Shown here: positions 9,801 through 17,467 of the stretch, piece by piece
Layout: every line of letters starts with the position of its first letter
Position numbering within the stretch: the first letter of the stretch is position 1
Assembly: GCA_046160725.1 (NCBI GenBank)
Contig: JBJXHB010000326.1
Coordinates: forward strand, 1 to 41,861
DNA: 41,861 nt
Source: JBJXHB01 sp046160725
GTDB lineage: Bacteria; Pseudomonadota; Gammaproteobacteria; Burkholderiales; Burkholderiaceae_C
Direction of reading: 5' to 3'
Position numbers and translations under genes: made by a program
The notes under the pieces: model-generated
Told to the model about the DNA's origin: nothing
Seen by the model: only the letters and a program-made list of their open reading frames with translations
Databases searched by the model: none

Positions 9801-10340
9801 ACCGGCGGTGTCGATCATCACCGCCTCGTCGGTGAACCACCAGTCGCAGTTGCGAGTGCCGCCAACGCCCCGCACGGCGTTCTGACCGAGCTTTTCGGCC
9901 AGCGGGAAGGTCAGTCCGGCGTTCAGCAGCGCCGTTGTCTTGCCGGAGCCCGGCGCGCCGACGAACATGTACCAGGGCAGGTCGTAGAGAAGGTTGCCGC
10001 CCTTCTTGGCGCCGGGTGACTGCTTGAGCACATCCAGGGCCTGCGTGAACTTGTCGTTCAGCGTGCCGACTTCCTTCTCGGCCGAGGTTGGGCCCTTGGC
10101 AATACCCTCTGCCAGGGCTGCATTGGTGCGCTTGCGGTTGACGATGCCCAGCACCAGCCGGATCACCCAGATCAGCACCATGACGGCAATGATGGTCAGG
10201 CGAACCCAGGTCGCATCCAGCGGCCGCCGATCGCCGATCGCGATCAGCGGACCGATCCACCAGACCAGCGCGGACAGGGCGATGACACCCAGTGCGCCCA
10301 GGAACAGCGGGCTCAGAAGAAATTGGCCGAAACGCTTCAT
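6813..10340 (-). CDS. tssM: T6SS inner-membrane protein TssM (IcmF)
   Basis: Large inner-membrane component of the T6SS membrane complex; it binds TssL in the membrane and extends through the periplasm. Transmembrane helices are at about 8-35 and 46-68 and a third near 445-465. The cytoplasmic IcmF domain between them has a Walker A motif GAPGSGKT at 128-135 and a DTAG box at 177-180, so nucleotide binding is likely. The long periplasmic part ends in a beta-rich C-terminal domain. The 1175 aa length is typical. It starts 18 bp after the tssL stop. The usual periplasmic partner TssJ is not encoded nearby. Confidence 0.97.
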   Translation of the reverse strand: MKRFGQFLLSPLFLGALGVIALSALVWWIGPLIAIGDRRPLDATWVRLTIIAVMVLIWVIRLVLGIVNRKRTNAALAEGIAKGPTSAEKEVGTLNDKFTQALDVLKQSPGAKKGGNLLYDLPWYMFVGAPGSGKTTALLNAGLTFPLAEKLGQNAVRGVGGTRNCDWWFTDEAVMIDTAGRYTMQESDSAVDAAAWDGFLALLRKSRPRRPLNGVLLTVSIQDLLQQTPTERKDHAAKLRARMQELTEKLGVRPPVYVLVTKSDLIAGFNETFGEFNKEDRNQVWGFSFPYSPASEDPMPQFGSEFAALEKRLRDRVLERMEAEHDVLKRASIFNFPQQFAGLRGLLGGFLESVFSAGGSLEERPLLRGVYFTSGTQEGTPIDRVMGTLARTFGVERRLAPPAAARGKSFFLSRLLKDVVFQEQALVGSNQKMEQRTARWRLVGYAFTVLACIGLLGGWALSFTRNKAYVAEIAKRMPDIKQIVETVPPATNADVSPLVGVLSAVRLAPIPEGFDITNPPWTHGFGLYQGDKLEAGAITGYNRLLDKALMPRVVRRLEERLRAANRDNLEDAYEGLRSYLMLYTPDKWDPDGFKSWVAQDWEKTLERALTPEQRQTLNVHLDALVSRGAPPPVAPMDKNLVAGVREMLGAFPLEFRVFSRLKRAQVGADLPPFTVAGAAGPQALQVLVRASGEPLTKGIPGLFTKAGFRQALQPQVEKATRQLAAEEAWVLGSKTTTTSVGASLTGNAELVGRVRRLYFEEYIKTWDKYIADVKVVKTNSIDESLKVARTLSAVDSPLAAFLRGVARETTLVEPVKAPGADSGTKAGQADQKLLDAKREITAVLGRVPGTTQPVGPPMEQMVDDHFTPIRRLFIGQPQPIDDMLKMFNEVYVQLAAVDEAQKNKTAPPPAGGADRIKAAAGQQPEPIRSILESVSGAAATAGRTAEIGSIAGDMKPINEFCARAISGRYPFTSASKADVLPEDFAQFFGQGGQLDEFWNTKLAKLVDISTTPWSFRPVGDAKPVSPAALADFQRAARIREVFFRGGGKVPTFKVDMRAAEIGEGLKEIVLDIDGQITKFVPGNGTPVTIAWPSARVASQIKLQGLPNGAVMQFDGPWALFRMFDRFEVTPSAQPEKFTVSFNLEGRRARFEVTSNSVFNPFRLKEMQQFRCPGGL

Positions 10341-10358
10341 GTTGGCTGTGCTCCTTCG

Positions 10359-11771
10359 TCAGGCCCCGGGGGCCAGGAACAGCGTGATTTCGACGCGCCG
10401 GTTCTGGCTGCGTCCGGCCGGTGTGCCGTTGTCTGCCACCGCCTCTGCATCGGCGCGCCCTTCGGCGCGCAGGCGCTCGGGCTTGATGTTGGCGGCCAGC
10501 ATCTGTTTCACCGAATTGGCCCGCTCCTGCGACAGGTGCCAGTTGGACGGGAAACGCAGCGATCGAATCGGCTGGTTGTCGGTATGTCCGGTGATCAGGA
10601 CCTGGCCCGGCATCTGCATCAACGCCCCCTGGACACGCGACATCAACGGCATCACCTGGTTGTTGATCACCGCACTGCCTGGGTCGAACAGGCCATCGCC
10701 CTTCAGCACCACGATCGAGCGGTCGGCCAAGTCTTGTACCTGGATCAGGCCCTGCTCGATTTCGGCCTTCAAGACCCCAGCCAGGCGTGGTGCGGCTGCT
10801 GGAGGCGGCGGCGGTGGAGGCGCTGCGCTGAGCGGCGCCGCCTTCACATCCAGGGTGGCCATGGTTGAGAAGACCGGGTCCGAATGGGCATTGATGGAGA
10901 AGCGAAGCGCTATGAATACCACCGCCATCACTACCGCGGCTAGTGTCATCACTACCCACATCGGCATGCTCTGCTTGAGCTTGCCGTCGCCTGCGGGCAC
11001 ACCCTCCCAGCGTGGCGACAGCGTGCGCTCGCCGTCACCCTTGCCAGTCTTGAGCATCTGGGCCAGGCGCGTGCGCACGCTGTCCAGCTGCGCCCGGCCG
11101 TCTGACAGCACCCGGTATCGACCTTCAAAGCCGAAGGCCAGCACCACATAAACCAGTTCCAGCAGGTTGCGATTGCCCTGGACGTTCTCGGCCAGCTTTG
11201 CCATCAACTGGAAGATCTTCTCGCCGCCCCAGGATTCGTTGTGGAACTGCACCAACAGGCTCTGGCCAGCCCAGACACCCGATCCGCCCCACGGCGTACT
11301 GGCCGCCATCTCGTCGAGCAGCGTGCACAGGATGTAACGGGCAGCGATCACCTGCTCGTTGGGCAGGCCGTTCTGCCGCGCCTGGGCCTCGAACTTGCGT
11401 ATGCCGTCGGCCAGCGCATCCTTCAGGCCAGCGGGGTTCGGATGCTGGACCATGACGCGGATGCGCGGAGCGGACGACAACAACGGTGCGGCGGCCGCCA
11501 CCAGCGGATTCAGGTTCGCCGCCATCAACGCGTCCAACGCAAGCGGCGCTTCCTTGCCGCCACCGCCACCGCCGCCACCTCCGCCGCCTCCAGCGGGGCC
11601 ACCACCGCCTCCCGCGCCGCCACCACCACTACCAGGTCCACCGCCCCCGCCCACCCCGGAGCCTCCACCGGCTGCAGGTGCCGGGCCGCGCCTTCCGGCG
11701 CCGGGCTTGATCACCGTGCGGTCCGACTCAAAGGCGGCGAAGGGGTCGTTCTCTTTACCGTTGTCGCTCAT
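10359..11771 (-). CDS. tssL: T6SS membrane protein TssL, long form with OmpA domain
   Basis: DotU-family partner of TssM with an added peptidoglycan-binding domain. The N-terminus holds NDPFAAFESDRTVIKP; Thr19 lies in the same kind of site where Agrobacterium TssL (Thr14) is phosphorylated by PpkA and then bound by Fha. Residues about 36-72 are almost pure glycine. The cytoplasmic DotU domain covers about 77-260, the single transmembrane helix 271-290, and the periplasmic OmpA-like domain about 350-470, with GHTDNQP and LSQERANSV. The OmpA domain can anchor the complex to the wall, which may matter if TssJ is missing. It is 73 bp after tssK. Confidence 0.96.
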   Translation of the reverse strand: MSDNGKENDPFAAFESDRTVIKPGAGRRGPAPAAGGGSGVGGGGGPGSGGGGAGGGGGPAGGGGGGGGGGGGKEAPLALDALMAANLNPLVAAAAPLLSSAPRIRVMVQHPNPAGLKDALADGIRKFEAQARQNGLPNEQVIAARYILCTLLDEMAASTPWGGSGVWAGQSLLVQFHNESWGGEKIFQLMAKLAENVQGNRNLLELVYVVLAFGFEGRYRVLSDGRAQLDSVRTRLAQMLKTGKGDGERTLSPRWEGVPAGDGKLKQSMPMWVVMTLAAVVMAVVFIALRFSINAHSDPVFSTMATLDVKAAPLSAAPPPPPPPAAAPRLAGVLKAEIEQGLIQVQDLADRSIVVLKGDGLFDPGSAVINNQVMPLMSRVQGALMQMPGQVLITGHTDNQPIRSLRFPSNWHLSQERANSVKQMLAANIKPERLRAEGRADAEAVADNGTPAGRSQNRRVEITLFLAPGA

Positions 11772-11844
11772 GGCAGTCTCGGTTCGGTTGCTGCCGCCTT
11801 GGCGCGTACGCGTGTGGGCGCCGCCGGCGGGTCAGGTGCTCGTA

Positions 11845-13182
11845 TCAGCTGCGGATGGCCCAAAACTCCAGCTCGAGGCCCGGAAAGTCTCCCTGCACGA
11901 AAAGCGCAAGGCCGCCCGAGGACTCCAACTGCTTCCACAACTCGCTGTTGCGCGTCTCGAGCTCGAAATAGGTGAATCCGGCGTGGTAGGGGATCTGACG
12001 CGGCGCCACCGCCATCGGTCGCAACGGCACGCCGGGCAGATTGAGGTTCACCAGGTCGCGGATGCGTTCGACCGGGCCAATCTTGGACTGGGTCGGGAAG
12101 CGCGCCCGCAGCGCCTCGCCCGGCATCTGTGCACCTGCCGCCAGCACGAAGAGTGCGTTGCGCTGCAGCTCGATGTCGGGAACGATGGCCACGCGCACGC
12201 CGTGCTTGCGATCCTGCAGCGGGATGGGGATGGCGTTCTGCTCCATGACCATGGACAACGACTGCCGAAGGTCGTCCATCACCGGGCGCCAGCAACGCGC
12301 CAGGTCGTCGTGTACATACTCTGGATAGGGCGGAGGACGGCGGCGCTCCCGGAACGTCGCGAGGTCACCCGCCAATGACAGCGCCTGCTGGTAAAACTCG
12401 CGCGGATGCAGCACAGGGCGTTGCTGCAGGTGCGTGAACAGCGGTTCGCTGCGGTTCACGGCCTCGAGCAGCAGAAAGTCAGCGATTTCTGCAACCCCAC
12501 CGCGGCCCGGCTGGGCGAGCCGCGCACCCAGGACCTCGGCCCGCTGGTGCAACAGGCCGCACAACTCACGCAGGTAGCCGTCCAGGATGGGGTTGGCCTG
12601 CACATGCAGCATTGGTGGCACGTACTGTGCGTCCAGCACCACCTTGTTGTCGGCGCGCCGCTCGACAACACGGGCCACGCCGACGCGGGCGTAGCCGTCC
12701 TGCGCGTCCCGCTCCAGCATGAGTTTCAGGTTCAGGCGCCCGATCTGCAGCGACGCATCCCGATCGACGTTGCTGTTGCTGTCCCGAACCGATACCTCCG
12801 TGACGGCAAAGCGGGGCCCCATCGATCCGGCAGCTTGCTCCGCATCGGTTTCCACAATGCCAGGCCGGGCCAGTACCGTGGCCAAAACGACCACCTCGTT
12901 GCGGGCATCGGCCGGAATGTCCAATGCCATTGGCGCGGCATCGTTGCCCGGAATGGAGAAGGCCTGGCCGTCTGGCAGCAGACCTTGCGCGCCGTTCAGG
13001 CTGACCTTGCCGAGGGAAAGGGCGGCATCGTCGAGCGCCAGCGCGACAAAGCCCCATCCGTGCCCGGCGAGGGCGGCCAGGCGCTCGCGCAACTGGTAGT
13101 CGAGGTGCCGGTCATGCTGCTGGAAGTGTTGCGGCTGGAGGAACATGCCCTCCGTCCAAACCACCTTGTTGTTCCAGGTCAT
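11845..13182 (-). CDS. tssK: T6SS baseplate-membrane linker TssK
   Basis: TssK trimers connect the baseplate wedges (TssE/F/G) to the cytoplasmic parts of TssL and TssM. The N-terminal family signature is clear: VVWTEGMFLQPQHFQQHDR. The 445 aa length is typical and the C-terminal domain ends with a LFVQGDFPG strand. GAAGAG lies just upstream of the ATG. It is the first gene of block 2, so its promoter should lie in the 363 bp upstream (13183-13545). Confidence 0.96.
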   Translation of the reverse strand: MTWNNKVVWTEGMFLQPQHFQQHDRHLDYQLRERLAALAGHGWGFVALALDDAALSLGKVSLNGAQGLLPDGQAFSIPGNDAAPMALDIPADARNEVVVLATVLARPGIVETDAEQAAGSMGPRFAVTEVSVRDSNSNVDRDASLQIGRLNLKLMLERDAQDGYARVGVARVVERRADNKVVLDAQYVPPMLHVQANPILDGYLRELCGLLHQRAEVLGARLAQPGRGGVAEIADFLLLEAVNRSEPLFTHLQQRPVLHPREFYQQALSLAGDLATFRERRRPPPYPEYVHDDLARCWRPVMDDLRQSLSMVMEQNAIPIPLQDRKHGVRVAIVPDIELQRNALFVLAAGAQMPGEALRARFPTQSKIGPVERIRDLVNLNLPGVPLRPMAVAPRQIPYHAGFTYFELETRNSELWKQLESSGGLALFVQGDFPGLELEFWAIRS

Positions 13183-13545
13183 CGCGCTCTTCGGGCTGTT
13201 TCAGGTTACACACGCCGACCAGCGGGACAAGGGTGCAGCGGCCGGATGCAGCGGGCCGGCGGCCGTCAAGAGTCTCCCCTCGCGAACCTCCCGACCTGCG
13301 AGTGCCGGCACACTGTACTGCACGGGCTGACGTTCGCCCAGCATGGAATGCGAGCGTGATATAGGTCCGCGTCCGCCAGGCAGGATCACCGGGACCCCCC
13401 CAATTTGGGCGAGGCACAATTCTGGAAACTGACTATCATTCCCCCTGCTGATCATCCGGATGGCGTTGTTGATGTTCGGATGAGCTGTGTCCAGGTTGAA
13501 CTGCCTCTTCGGCGCCATGCGGCGTCGCACCGTAAGGAGTGTTCC
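13183..13545. other. intergenic region, divergent tssK and ompA-like gene
   Basis: A 363-bp gap that should hold promoters for block 2 (leftward) and for the OmpA-family gene (rightward). I found no convincing -35/-10 pair and no sigma-54 -24/-12 element on either strand. A 10-bp palindrome GTGCCGGCAC lies at 13302-13311. TAAGGAGT at 13533-13540 is a strong ribosome binding site for the rightward gene. The middle part is less GC-rich than its surroundings, as expected of promoter DNA. Confidence 0.4.
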
Positions 13546-14106
13546 ATGAAGCGTACCGCTCTCTTGTCCCGCAGCCTGCTGGCGCTGGCCGCCAGCGCTT
13601 CTTTGCTGACTTTTTCGTTCTCTGCATCTGCACAGGATGCCGCCGGCGCGGTGGACGTCGGGCAGCAGGTCCCGGATGCCAAGTCCATCAAGGAGGGCTT
13701 GTTCCCGGAGGATGCCTGTAAGGAGCTGGAAGCCAGCGGCTTCAAGTGCATGGGCTTCAAGCCCGCCATCCGGTACTCGCTGCCGGCATCGGCCTTCAAG
13801 GTCGGATCTGCCGATATCCCGGATATGCTGAAGAAGCAGCTTGACGTCTTTGCCGACGTGCTGCGTTCCAAGTCCGGTAGTGGTCGTCAAGTTCGTGTCA
13901 TTGGCCATGCTGATGCTTCAGGTGCCGCCGAGGCCAATCTGGCGCTGTCGCTGCGTCGCGCTGAGTCCGTCAAGACCTATCTGGTCGGCAAGGGCGTCGA
14001 AGGTCAGATGCTCATTGCCGAGGGTCAGGGCTCAAAGCAGCTGAAGAACGCGTCGGACCCCTTCTCGGCAGATAACCGCCGGGTCGAGATCGGCCGCCAC
14101 AACTGA
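13546..14106 (+). CDS. secreted OmpA-family peptidoglycan-binding protein
   Basis: A 186-aa periplasmic or outer-membrane protein. The ATG at 13546 is fixed by TAAGGAGT five bases upstream and by a signal peptide with cleavage predicted after ASA (residue 29). The OmpA_C-like domain covers about 85-186, with VIGHADASG, NLALSLRRAESVKTYL and a closing NRRVEI; the Asp and Arg used to hold diaminopimelate are in place. There is no lipobox, so it is not a Pal-type lipoprotein. It is the only + strand gene between tssA and the sheath-like gene. Its position between pppA/PAAR and tssK suggests, but does not prove, a link to T6SS anchoring. Confidence 0.88.
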   Translation: MKRTALLSRSLLALAASASLLTFSFSASAQDAAGAVDVGQQVPDAKSIKEGLFPEDACKELEASGFKCMGFKPAIRYSLPASAFKVGSADIPDMLKKQLDVFADVLRSKSGSGRQVRVIGHADASGAAEANLALSLRRAESVKTYLVGKGVEGQMLIAEGQGSKQLKNASDPFSADNRRVEIGRHN

Positions 14107-14126
14107 CGCGGCATTTCCAGTGCAGC

Positions 14127-14146
14127 AGCCCCGCCTAGGCGGGGCT
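14127..14146. terminator. bidirectional terminator hairpin
   Basis: A perfect 20-base palindrome (AGCCCCGCCT and its complement) lies 20 bp after the ompA-like stop and 49 bp before the end of the convergent PAAR-like gene. The T tail on the + side is short (GTGTCGTTT). The position between convergent stops supports termination on both strands. Confidence 0.7.
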
Positions 14147-14195
14147 GTGTCGTTTCGAGCGGCCAATTCGTGACCGGCAGCCCGATGGCAAGTGC

Positions 14196-14588
14196 TCAGG
14201 GCACCTGTTCCTTCACCTGGCCGGCGAACGTGACCTCAATCATGCCGCCCCAGGTACAGGTCAGCTTGGACTTGTCGTTGAGGACTGCCCCCGGCATCAT
14301 CTTGACGGTCGGTGAGCCCGGTGCCCATGGCGCAACTGTGAGCGGAATGCAAGGCATCGGTGTCAGGGTGCCCAGTGCCGCGGCCGTCGCCGCCGCGACG
14401 GTCGGATTGGCGGGTGACTTGCACATGCCGAATGGCATGACGTTGACCATCGGGATGAAGTCCATCACCGTCGCCGCGGGTTGATTGAACGTCAGCACTC
14501 GGTTGATAGGCAGCACCATCAGCGTGCCAGGTGCGAGACCCATGCTGCACTTGGTCATGGCGAGGTTGCAGACATGCTTGTTGGACAT
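14196..14588 (-). CDS. PAAR-like protein (DUF4280), spike tip
   Basis: A 130-aa protein with the DUF4280 pattern: an N-terminal CSMGLAPG, a middle VMPFGMC followed by SPANP, then TPMPCIPLT, and a final LTCTWGGMIEV. DUF4280 proteins are PAAR-like and are thought to sharpen the VgrG tip or carry effectors. It has no C-terminal toxin extension, so it is a bare tip or an adaptor. It is the last gene of block 1, 41 bp after pppA. No classical PAAR gene occurs elsewhere in the window. Confidence 0.85.
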   Translation of the reverse strand: MSNKHVCNLAMTKCSMGLAPGTLMVLPINRVLTFNQPAATVMDFIPMVNVMPFGMCKSPANPTVAAATAAALGTLTPMPCIPLTVAPWAPGSPTVKMMPGAVLNDKSKLTCTWGGMIEVTFAGQVKEQVP

Positions 14589-14629
14589 GGCGTCTCCGAT
14601 CGGCCGGATGGGCCGTTGGCAGGCAGGTA

Positions 14630-15388
14630 TCAGGCCGGCGGGTCTTCCGTCACCCAGACCGTCAGCGCGCTGAAATTGTCATGGCTGGGCTTGTTGGCCG
14701 CGTTGCGAAGGACGGCCTGCTCCAACGTGTCCAGCCAGCCGTGAGGATCTGTCGCCGCCTGCAAGGCGGCCTCCAGGGCGGGCTCCTCGACGTACTCCCA
14801 AAGGCCGTCGGTGCACAGCAGGAAGACATCGCCCGGCCGCATGGCCCAGGGCTCACCATTGGCATCGATCAGCAGGTCGCTGTCGTCTAGTCCGAGGGCC
14901 GATACGAGTTCACTGCGCTGGGCATGCGTGCGCATCTGGTCACCTTGCAACAGCCCGCTGTCCACCAGGCCTTGCACGACGCTGTGATCTTTCGTCTGGG
15001 TCTGTATGCGTCCGCCTCGGAATGCATACAGGCGGGAGTCGCCGGCGTGACCCCAAGCGGCGACATTGCCGTCCAGGTCGATGAAGAGCGACACCACCGT
15101 GCTGTGCATCTGCGCCATCGAGGGGTCGTCGCCCCTGTGCGACAGGATGTTCTGGTTGGTGGCTCGAATCAACTGTTCGATCGACGGCCCGGAGAGGTCG
15201 GGCTGCGCCGCGAAACCCTCGATCACCGCGCCGACGGCCAGGCGCGACGCCTTGTCGCCACCACCATGGCCACCGGCTCCGTCCGCGACAACACAGCAAA
15301 GATGGGTGTCGGAATGCCAATGACCGCACGCGTCCTCGTTGTAGGAACGCCCACCACGCTTGGAAAGGATGGCCAGTTCAATCTGCAC
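14630..15388 (-). CDS. pppA: T6SS PP2C-family phosphatase (PppA/Stp1 type)
   Basis: Removes phosphate from PpkA targets and so resets the T6SS switch. The PP2C metal-binding motifs are present: RSYNEDA near the N-terminus, VADGAGGHGGG, the GHAGDSRLY strand, LLCTDGLWEYV and a closing SHDNFSALTVWV. The start is taken as the GTG at 15388 (VQIELAILSKRGG), as family members begin here; an upstream ATG at 15442 would add an unnatural Cys-rich leader. It is 252 aa long, a free-standing enzyme rather than fused to TagF. It lies 69 bp after tagH. Confidence 0.92.
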   Translation of the reverse strand: MQIELAILSKRGGRSYNEDACGHWHSDTHLCCVVADGAGGHGGGDKASRLAVGAVIEGFAAQPDLSGPSIEQLIRATNQNILSHRGDDPSMAQMHSTVVSLFIDLDGNVAAWGHAGDSRLYAFRGGRIQTQTKDHSVVQGLVDSGLLQGDQMRTHAQRSELVSALGLDDSDLLIDANGEPWAMRPGDVFLLCTDGLWEYVEEPALEAALQAATDPHGWLDTLEQAVLRNAANKPSHDNFSALTVWVTEDPPA

Positions 15389-15457
15389 GGCGGGCCCTAG
15401 TAGTGTTGGACAGCAGCAGGCGGCGCCTGCGCGTGACGGCACGTGTACCCGGCCGCA

Positions 15458-17419
15458 TCATCGCCGGTCCTTGAGTTGATCGATATGGGACTCGTAGGCG
15501 CGCAGGAACTCCTTGCCAAAGAGTTCATGGAAGTCGTCCGACGCCTCGGCCGAGATCTGGCCGTACATCTCCTGGAAGACGTCCCACATGCGTGCCTTCC
15601 GACTGCCGGGAATCATGTTCGAGAGTACCGACCCCTTGGACAACTTGCCCTCCAAGATGGCGGGGTCGAATCGCTTCAGCACGCCTTCCAGCGCCGCTCG
15701 CATGCCGGCCAGGAACCCGAACTGATGGGCCCTCAGGTCGTCATAGGCATCCTGCATGGCCCGATCGGGCGGCATGAAGCCACGTGCGGGGGGCTTCAGA
15801 AGATGTTCCATGGCGACCTCGACCGTCGGCGAGAACTTCAACGGGTTGTTCTCCTTGGCCACGATCATGGTGACCTCGGCGCGAACCTCTCGCTTCAGTG
15901 CTGAGCGAGCGACCAGCAAATCGACAGTGCCTCCCACTGAGTGAAAGAGAAGCTGGCCGATCAGGCGCATCAGCTGTGGCGTCAGGCGGTCGATGGGCAG
16001 GCCGGGCAGGCTGAGGCCATCGCGCAGGGCGGCCAGCAACTCATCGGCCTGCGCCGGTGAAACAGCGGGCCCAGTCGGTGCCGTCCCTGCTGCCGCTACC
16101 TTTGCCGCAGGTGCGGGTGCGGCGGCCTGCGCCGGGCGCGGCTGCGGTGGCGCTGGCGGTGGTGCAGAAGAGGGTGGCTGTGCGGCCTGGGGCAACAAGC
16201 CGGCAAGGGGGTCGTCCGACTCGCCGCCGATATCCAGATCGAAGTCAAGATCGGCCGGCAGCGCAGCCGCCGCCGGCGCAGGTGGGGGTGCCGGCGCCGG
16301 TGCCACCTTTGGAGGGGACGACTTGGCGCGGATGATCGTTCGCCCCTCGCCAGCGCCGTCATCCCAGGACCTCACCGCGCCTGACAACGTGGCGCTGGGG
16401 TCGGTAGGTATCGTGGGCGCGGCCAAGGTTGCGGCCGGGGCGACGGGTGATGGTGCACTGGGAGCGGGCTTGGCCTTGGGCACCGTCATGGGTGCCAGAT
16501 CAAAGGGACTGTTCAGCTCGGACCGCTGGTCGAACGCCGAGGTGGCGCTGGCTTGTGTGACCGAGTTCAGTGAGCGCAGCGGGTCGTCACTGGCCGCCAT
16601 GTTGGGCTGAGCGTGGATCGCCTGCAGCGGCGTGTTGGCAAACGGGTCGCTGTGGCCGCTGGTGCTTCCGGCGCCGAGGCCGAACAAGTTGTCCAGCGAG
16701 TCACCACCACCGGAGCCCGAGTGGCTGTTGCTGCCCGGAAAGTCTGGTATCAGCGGACCCGAGCCCTTGCCGCCGACCTCCATACCGAAGTCCTGGCCCC
16801 GACTGGCGGCGAACGGGTCCGACTTGGACGGGGCCGGAGCGGCGTCCGCTGCGAATGGGTCCCAATCGTCGGGAATGCCGCCGCCGCCGCTGGCCTGCGC
16901 GCTCTTGCCGCCCTGTTTCGGTGCGCTGCTACCGAAGGCGGCAAATGGGTCAGCTCCGCCTGAAGATGCCGCAGGAGCCCCAAATCCGGCCAGCGGGTCG
17001 ACCGATGACGATGCCGGCGCGCCGAAGCCGCGTGCCGCAGGCGCTGGGGCCGGTGAGGCGAGGCCGGAGAAGTCGGCGAACGGGTCGACCGGTTTGGCCG
17101 ACAGCGCTGCGGCCGCCTCGACCTTGATGGCATAGCCGCCAATCGTGACCTGGTCGCCGGCCTTGATCGGGCTCTCCTGACCATTGCCCAGCGGCCGGTT
17201 GTTGATCGATACCGGGTTGCTGCCGCAATCGATCAGGATGTAGGCACCATTGCGGAAGGCCACGCGTGCGTGGACCCGGGAGATTGTGCGGTCTGGGTCG
17301 GGCAAAACGAGCTGGTTGTTGTCCGCCCGGCCGATGCTGCCGCCCATCTCGTCGAACTGAGCCGAGGGCGCCTGAGCCATCGGGCCACCATTGAAGCTGG
17401 TGACAGTCAATGCAATCAC
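15458..17419 (-). CDS. tagH: T6SS FHA-domain scaffold TagH (Fha)
   Basis: Phosphothreonine-reading scaffold that triggers T6SS assembly when its target is phosphorylated. It starts with GTG. The FHA domain is at 1-100: GSIGRADNNQLVLPD, then R44, S47 and H50 in RTISRVHA. The C-terminal TagH domain covers about 430-653 and ends in the family tail FHELFGKEFLRAYESHI. The 330-residue linker is low in complexity and carries at least eight DP[FL] motifs (D112, D141, D157, D187, D201, D258, D279, D403), mostly DPFA or DPLAG. Thr361 in GRTIIRA could be a phospho-site. TssL begins with the same DPFA motif and the fused sheath protein has DPLAG in its tail. Confidence 0.93.
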   Translation of the reverse strand: MIALTVTSFNGGPMAQAPSAQFDEMGGSIGRADNNQLVLPDPDRTISRVHARVAFRNGAYILIDCGSNPVSINNRPLGNGQESPIKAGDQVTIGGYAIKVEAAAALSAKPVDPFADFSGLASPAPAPAARGFGAPASSSVDPLAGFGAPAASSGGADPFAAFGSSAPKQGGKSAQASGGGGIPDDWDPFAADAAPAPSKSDPFAASRGQDFGMEVGGKGSGPLIPDFPGSNSHSGSGGGDSLDNLFGLGAGSTSGHSDPFANTPLQAIHAQPNMAASDDPLRSLNSVTQASATSAFDQRSELNSPFDLAPMTVPKAKPAPSAPSPVAPAATLAAPTIPTDPSATLSGAVRSWDDGAGEGRTIIRAKSSPPKVAPAPAPPPAPAAAALPADLDFDLDIGGESDDPLAGLLPQAAQPPSSAPPPAPPQPRPAQAAAPAPAAKVAAAGTAPTGPAVSPAQADELLAALRDGLSLPGLPIDRLTPQLMRLIGQLLFHSVGGTVDLLVARSALKREVRAEVTMIVAKENNPLKFSPTVEVAMEHLLKPPARGFMPPDRAMQDAYDDLRAHQFGFLAGMRAALEGVLKRFDPAILEGKLSKGSVLSNMIPGSRKARMWDVFQEMYGQISAEASDDFHELFGKEFLRAYESHIDQLKDRR

Positions 17420-17467
17420 GAGGTGCTCCCGTGGGCCGCGCTGCGGCCCCGACTCGACGCGTATCCG

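Noticed and set aside
8175..10019. 614-codon + strand frame opposite tssM
   Set aside because: Antisense shadow of tssM without domain signs.
13358..13386. TATATC on the - strand as a -10 box for tssK
   Set aside because: No -35 hexamer at 16-18 bp; support is too weak to call.
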